Part shown: positions 57,777 through 64,000 of the stretch, piece by piece | Layout of the letters: each line of letters opens with the position of its first letter | Numbering within the stretch: position 1 is the stretch's first letter | NCBI GenBank assembly: GCA_008921705.1 | Contig: VFFE01007767.1 | Location: 1,046,474-1,110,473, forward strand | Source: Burhinus oedicnemus | Taxonomy: Eukaryota; Chordata; Aves; Charadriiformes; Burhinidae | Reading direction: 5' to 3' | DNA length: 64,000 nt | Notes under the pieces: model-generated | The model's input: the letters and a program-made list of their open reading frames with translations, nothing else | Told to the model about the DNA's origin: nothing | Database searches by the model: none | Position numbers and translations under genes: made by a program

Positions 57777-60700
57777 GATGTCTGAAACCAAAGTAAATAT
57801 TTGATAACACCAGTAAATTTTCACTTATTTTCAACTGTGAGTTTATGTAGTACTGCCTATTATAGAACTAGAAAAATACTGCTAATGATTAAGATATTTA
57901 TTAATTATGCAAACTTATAATTTGTTTTTCGATATTTTCTAATATTAGTAACAGGCTGTACTTTCACAAAACTTAACAAGCCAAGTTCTTTGTTTAATAT
58001 TCAATCAAAAACATAACTGCAAAATATTAGCTATGTGTATTTTATCAAACAAGTTCAATCAAGTTGCTTGCTATCATCTGCATGGATGTTTTTGATACTC
58101 ATTCAAAATCACTTACATGTCAAAGACACTGCATGAAATTGAAACCTTTACTAATGCCAAGGTTTGACCCAGGATCCAAAATAAATCTGCATGTACAGAC
58201 CCTTGTACCTACACAAAGCACCAATTACTTCAAATAAGGTTTTGTCTGTGCACTAGAGTCCACCCATGTGGAGCCAATTACTATAGCAGGGCCATTATAT
58301 GGTTCATTTCCCCATACCAGCTTGGCAAGAGGTGTACATGGGTGTAGGAAGTGCAAAAGAACCTTCACTAATAAAGTGCCTTAAACACACGTCCGTGCAT
58401 TGTAATATTTAATGTTACAACAAACACTTCTTCACTGGGACTAGACCATGGAAAACAGTAAATACTGCAGAGCAGTTTCCAATCTGAACAGTATTTTTTA
58501 AGTTTCTCTTTTTCATCCCCACTAAAATCCAATTACCTTTTTTTTAAAAAAGCTTGAATAATTATGCTGATCCTTAATCTACATCACACATTTCTAACAA
58601 TATCTGAGAATTCCTAAGAATGTTGAGAGGCTGTAGGATTTGAACAGAAGGTGTGAGAAAAATGTCAGAATTGCACACTCTTTAGGAAGTATAATATGCT
58701 TATAACATCAGAAGCACTGATATTACTTATTGATTATGTCTGGTATCATTCCCTTCTTAAATGGGGAAGTTGTTGTTTGAAATAATTATTATAAATAGGA
58801 GCAAACCACTTGAGTATAAAAACCTCTCCCCCGTTGGAAGTACTGAAGCTCCATCTAGAGGCTTTTCTTCCTCTACTGTCATTTGTGGTATATGTAATAT
58901 CACCTAGAAATGTGAACAATATTAAATGTCAGAGGCTTCCTTTGTACCTCCTCTTTTGTTATTCATAATGGGTTCTTGCCCTGAACCTTTGCCTGGCAAC
59001 ACTAGCTCCTTCACTGCCATCAAGTGGTAAGAAACCAAAACTGAACTTAAAAATGTAAAATCTCAATAATCGGATTAAATGATCAGTATAGTATAGAGAC
59101 AACTATAAATTCATTCAAGTTCTGGTATATCTACTCCAGAGCACTATGAAGCCTCATATGATAAATTCAGCAACTCCTGTGATTCTGTGTTTCACATCTC
59201 TTTTTGTAAGGTTCATTTTTACTTCAAATTGCACAGAATAAAAATCTACATCCATATTCCTCAACATCATATTTAGAACAAAAAGGCATCACAATAAAAG
59301 AATTTTTAAGCAATAATATATGTAATGCTTAACACTTCAAAAATACTGGATTTGGCAATTAGGAGGGATACTACAACATTATTAGAAGGAACAGCATAAA
59401 TGTCTCCTCAGATTTAGTGTTGCTTATTGGCGGTATCTCAAAAGAAAGGGCGAAACAGCAGCCCATCTCTTCGGCAGTGTCTAATGCAGCAAGTATGCAG
59501 CTATGTCAGTCTCCCTTTGTGCTCCACAGCTGTAATCAACTGTGGACATTTGTTATGTCAGGAGAAGTCTTAATGCTCGACAATCAGAAGTGACCTATGG
59601 GAAAACAGGCACGCAACACACCAAAAAAATGGGAGGGTTTATCTACATCAAATAAATAGAAAAAAGAACTAATAAAGTAACAGCAGAATGGAGCCAGGCT
59701 GCAAGACCTTGGTGACTTCAATTTCAACCCCTTGAGTGACTTATGGTACAGCTACTCCAGCAGCTGCCCATCACTCCCACATACAATGCTTTGAATTACA
59801 GAAATCCCACAAGGTCTTCACCATGACTAGGAATACCTCTAAAATAAACCTTCTAGCATACATACAGTGAAACTCCATTAACTGCTCCTATCTGCTCTTC
59901 CATGCACACAACCTTATTTCACTATACTTTCTCTTCAGCAATTATTCCAACTAGGCATTTTGTCCATGGCAGAAGGTAAAGTACAAAGACTTCTTGGTGT
60001 TGTCCTGTTAGACAGAATAGTGACTAGCACATGTAATAGAGCTTAAGAATTCAATTTCTATTGCAGAAATTTAAAAATGGAAAAACAAACAGTTATCAGA
60101 TTTAAATGAACAGAAAAAATAATATCCTCTATACCAGACATATTTTATGCCTTATCAATACTTCATTGGTAAGGAAAGACCTATTGAACTATTTCTATCA
60201 AATCCTGTGTCTACCAGTTCGCAGATTAAGTCTGTGCTGTGCAAGTACTGGGTGGCCACTTACCTACTTCTAACTGAGCAGAGCCAGCTCTCTGCTGAAA
60301 AGCAGGCTCACACAAACCAGTCTGCTAAAACTTTGCCATTGGGAAAGCAACCACCAGAACGCCAAACTTTCCATCTGGAAGAGGTCAGTCTGAAAGATCT
60401 GACTTCTGTGTTTGCTTGGCCCTGGAACCCAGCCTGCTCGTCCAAAGACACTTTGTTTCTAGACCAGCAATTTTCAAATGCGGTTGTGGAAAATCCTCCT
60501 TTAAAATAAACATTGGTGTAGCACCTAGATATTGAAATTGAGACCATATCAAACATTTGTTCAAGAATGACTGGAGAAAGCCACAAAAAATAAAAGTACG
60601 TATTACAAAACTTAGGACAATTGTTTCTTCTGCAACGCTGGGAAAGGAAGAATAGGACTGATACTGACGTGCATAAGTAAAAATGGATCTTCAGAAATAA

Positions 60701-62906
60701 CATGAGTAAGGAGAGACCAAAAACTGAACAGAAAGGGCCTAGAAATCAATGAACAAACAAAGGAAAAAAAGGGGGGAAAAAAAGAAAAATCAGCCCAAAC
60801 ACCCACCAACAACTAAAGTATGTGGGGATTAAAAAAAATGCAAGAATAAAAAAGGGAATATACAGAGGGACTATAACACGCAGCCTAAAGCCACATGCAG
60901 CTTTAAGCTCACGGCAACATTAACTGCCTGTTGCTTGGCAATTCAATCTTGAGGTCCAACTGAAAAGCCAAAACCAATTTTAGACAGTCATTTTAGTTAC
61001 AGAAAGCATAGGGATTAGACAAAGAGGCTGTTCCTGAAGTAATTGAAATGTAAGTTAACCAGGGTGCATACAACCACTTTAGCTCCTGAGCTGAAAGAAA
61101 GGACTGAATTTATGATGAGCAGTGAAAGCCACAGTAAAATTTGATGGCAGCAGGAATACATTTAAAAACAAACAAACCAACCACACAATAAAGAGTAAAG
61201 ATGACCTCCAAGATTAAGAGTGACAAACAGAAGTAGAAGACATTGGAGATTTAAAAAAAAAAAAATCCTTAGTTTTTCTTCCTGAACATGATTACACATA
61301 GTTCAAGCTGACTGCAGATCTCTCAAAAGGATGTATCAATAAGAAATAATAAGAAGAAAATACTAATAAGAAAAATTAACCAGAGAAAGGGTGCTTTAAA
61401 AGGTACATATATCCCTATACAGTATCCCTGATTGACAACTATAGTTCTTAATGAGGGGACAAAAAAAGGAAAAAGAGGAATCAGAAGTACAGTATACACT
61501 CAAGCAGGACAGAGAGGACTGTCAGACTGTTCCCTCTTTCAGCCTCTGAAAATTAGAACAGGAAAAAAACAAACAAACAAACAAAAAACCCTAGCACAAA
61601 AGCCATAGAAAGTGTCATCAAAGAACAGAGAATAATTATTGGCTCCAGGGGCTTTATGGACAATCATTGTGAACTGCAATGCAGAAGGTTCCTAAGATGT
61701 ATTTACAAAGCCCTAACAATACTCGAGCATCACAGTCAGCAATTCTCAGCTGTGGCCACCAGGGACCCTATATACTGCCCTCATTAAAGGAAAACGCTCA
61801 GTGCAGTCCCAGCAACAATGCTGTCTTGGTGAAAAATAAAGCTTTAGGCATAGCAAAGAACAAGAAGCCATTTAGGTAACTGTCTCATTCTCCATCACTA
61901 TTCTAGGATTGAGAGTTTGAAAACAGGGATTTAGTTGGGGGAGGGGGGGTGCTGGCTTCACTCAATTCTTCGGCTTTCCTTCCTCTTACCAGTGTGTTGG
62001 GACTCAGCAAAGTGCTACCCCACACTGTACCTCATTCAACTAAGTGATAGATTTTACACTAGTAGAACTCATCTGGACTATTTTTTCACCTCTCGTAATG
62101 ATGTTTTTCCTTAACCAAGTCACTACAAGACAGATCCTTGTGAAAATGAGTGCTGTTTTCAAGGTGCCTGCTGCCAGTGTATGAATCCGTTACTACTGAC
62201 GTTCAATAGATCCCAGAGCACAAGCTATGGACAGTCAGAATAGCATTTTCTAGACTGAACAATTATCTCAAATACTCTTACCATAGCCTAGCACAGAAAT
62301 TGGCAACTTAATATATTAATTTAGTCACACAAGAAAACCCGGCAAATATGGGGGGGCAGAAGAGGGGGGATCAATTCATTCCCACATTTCACAACAAACT
62401 GGTTTTCTTTCATGTTTTATTCTTGCGCTATCTGAGCGATCAATGTCCTTCAGGGAGTCTTTCCTTCTTCTTTTGACCACCACTTCAGGACTCATACCAT
62501 CTCATCTTTAAATGGCATACTGGTTTCATTATATAACTGAACAAAAGGCCAAGTTTTTACCATGAGAGTTTAAGCATTATTTTCCAGCTTTGCAAACTTA
62601 CACCAGATACCATCCCTTTAGACATTCTTACCTTCATGCCTAAATCCATGAATAGAAATTTTTTTGCGGGGTGGCAGGTTTTTTGTATGTGGATTTTTTT
62701 TATCCACCCACCCCCTGCCAGTGGAGAGACCAAAGGGCACCTCTGCTTGAGCAAGCTACCCCTTAAGAATAACCAAAATAATTATCTTACCAAGTTGTCC
62801 CATGAATCATACTCAGGTGAAGAATGGAAATGACTGCAATATATGTACTTCTTTAGGGCTTGCAGGCAAACAGTCTGGGACTCCACAAGCAACCTTTGTG
62901 CAAGTT

Positions 62907-62935
62907 GGGGGCGGGAGGGGGGTGTGGGGGTTGGG
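62907..62935. repeat. G-rich tract, quadruplex pattern on + strand
   Basis: G5-C-G3-A-G6-TGT-G5-TT-G3: five G runs of at least three with loops of one to three bases. It is in intron 1, on the strand opposite DNAJC1. Confidence 0.9.
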
Positions 62936-64000
62936 TTTTATGCTAATAACAAGTTCTACTCTTGCAGCTGGAATGGGAAATACTCTGTATATTTGTCTTA
63001 GCTGGACTGCAAAATATTGAATACCTGATCAAGATACAATTCTACAATTCTATCTTGACTGAGAAATCAATTTCAGAAACCAACCTAGTCCAGTACGGTC
63101 TTTCCTGGCCATAGTATCTATCTGATCACGTTTAACCAGCTGTCATGTAAGGCTCTCATATCTCATGACAGCAGACAGGATAACCAATACCCTGACAATA
63201 ATGAGATATCGTTAATTCAGTGACAGTGTCTTTGAGTTAATCTGTTACAAAACAGCACAGAAGCTATGGGAATGCATCTTGCATATTCTGGAAGTGAAGA
63301 AACTCACATTTTACAGCCTTCTGTTTTCTTTAGGGCAGAAATTTAAGAAGATACCATGCCTCTGTTAACAGTTCTCTAAATACCAGACAAGTTTTCTTTT
63401 TAAAAAAAAATATTTTTTTTGTTAAAAATCTATGTTTGCCTTCCTCAAATTTCAGGAGACAAATGAAATTATATCTTAGAAAGAAAATATGGATATCCAT
63501 GTTCAATGTTAAGCAGTGTTTATATTCATAAATACATTTATAAGAGAAGTCAACATTCTGCAATGCAAAATGGCAATCTATGGAAGAGCATTTCCTAAAC
63601 AAAAATAGCATCCCAATTTATTTTCTAGACTTCAAATACTACCAAATGAATGCAAACAAATGTTTTGTACTGAAAACTTTAAAACATCATGGTTTAAAAT
63701 AGTGTAATATTAAGATTAAAGTTCTCTACTGTTAGGCTATGATTTTTACTTCAACTGCAGTTCTCTCTAACTCTATCCCTTTTATAGGGAGAATATAGCA
63801 TTACCTAAACATTTTGGATTTAAATACAGTCTACACAAATTCACATCTTCAGAGACTGATAGAATTAAACATTATGGTTTTACCCAAAATCAAGACAGAG
63901 CTAAGACATGTGTGATAAAAGTCAGCTGCAACACTAAATAATGTTTAATTGCACCTATATATTGCAATTTGCTATTCCACTATGACAAACTGGAGCCTAC

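Larger units (their letters stand above)
38206..64000 (-). other. DNAJC1: DNAJC1 intron 1, 3' part (at least 25.8 kb)
   Basis: Everything from 38206 to the end of the window appears to be intron 1, because no GC-rich exon coding a signal peptide and J-domain helix I is present. It holds a CR1 tail in DNAJC1 orientation (39910-39985), a telomere-like CCCAAA tract (44161-44187), an old decayed CR1 (about 47150-47990), a GC-richer block (about 50600-50960), a 19-bp tandem duplication (57739-57776) and a G-rich tract (62907-62935). The rest is AT-rich sequence in which I see nothing named. A short nested gene or non-coding RNA cannot be excluded. Confidence 0.75.

Noticed and set aside
60463..60500. 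hAT-type terminal inverted repeat
   Set aside because: Resemblance is a handful of bases with no matching second end or 8-bp duplication.
38206..64000. Search for DNAJC1 exon 1 or a CpG-island promoter
   Set aside because: No GC/CpG-rich stretch with a hydrophobic leader and J-domain helix I was found, so the first exon is outside the window.
1..64000. tRNA, rRNA, CRISPR arrays, operon-type gene clusters, endogenous retrovirus with paired LTRs
   Set aside because: None seen on reading; this is intronic vertebrate DNA. A covariance-model scan would be needed to exclude small structured RNAs.

Overview
The window is a vertebrate, almost certainly avian, intronic landscape. It is AT-rich, has long introns with GT-AG junctions, carries CR1-family LINE retrotransposons in several age classes (the signature repeat of birds), and has a 20-N scaffold gap at 33557-33576. 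There are no bacterial-type operons, no CRISPR array, and no tRNA or rRNA gene that I could recognise.

The only protein-coding gene I can support is DNAJC1 (ERdj1/MTJ1, an ER-membrane J-domain co-chaperone) on the minus strand. Seven consecutive internal coding exons are visible with matching splice phases: 38205-38104, 37280-37234, 30949-30784, 29891-29794, 28713-28620, 19025-18935 and 8326-8160. Together they give 765 nt, or 255 codons. They encode the J-domain core with its HPD motif, the last J-domain helix, the transmembrane segment, a lysine-rich stretch, the conserved [11 protein letters not shown] segment, an acidic/basic linker, and the segment just ahead of the first SANT domain. 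The first exon (signal peptide, start of the J domain) must lie beyond 64000, and the SANT exons and 3' end lie before position 1.

Layout: 1-8159 is the partial intron 8, holding a 1.77 kb CR1 (5217-6989). 8327-18934 is intron 7, holding a second, nearly identical CR1 3' end (14305-15199) and two older CR1 tails. 19026-28619 is intron 6. 28714-29793 and 29892-30783 are short introns. 30950-37233 is intron 3, with a perfect 17-bp hairpin and the scaffold gap. 37281-38103 is intron 2. 38206-64000 is the 5' part of the window and belongs to the very long intron 1, with an old decayed CR1 (about 47150-47990), a CR1 tail in the opposite orientation, and G-rich tracts.

The most notable signal is the pair of CR1 copies 8210 bp apart. 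They are identical at 893 of 895 aligned bases with no indels, share the same in-frame stop codon, and both lie antisense to DNAJC1. This implies very recent CR1 activity, gene conversion, or an assembly effect. I found no evidence for a wholly new biological system. Most short open reading frames in the introns look like chance.
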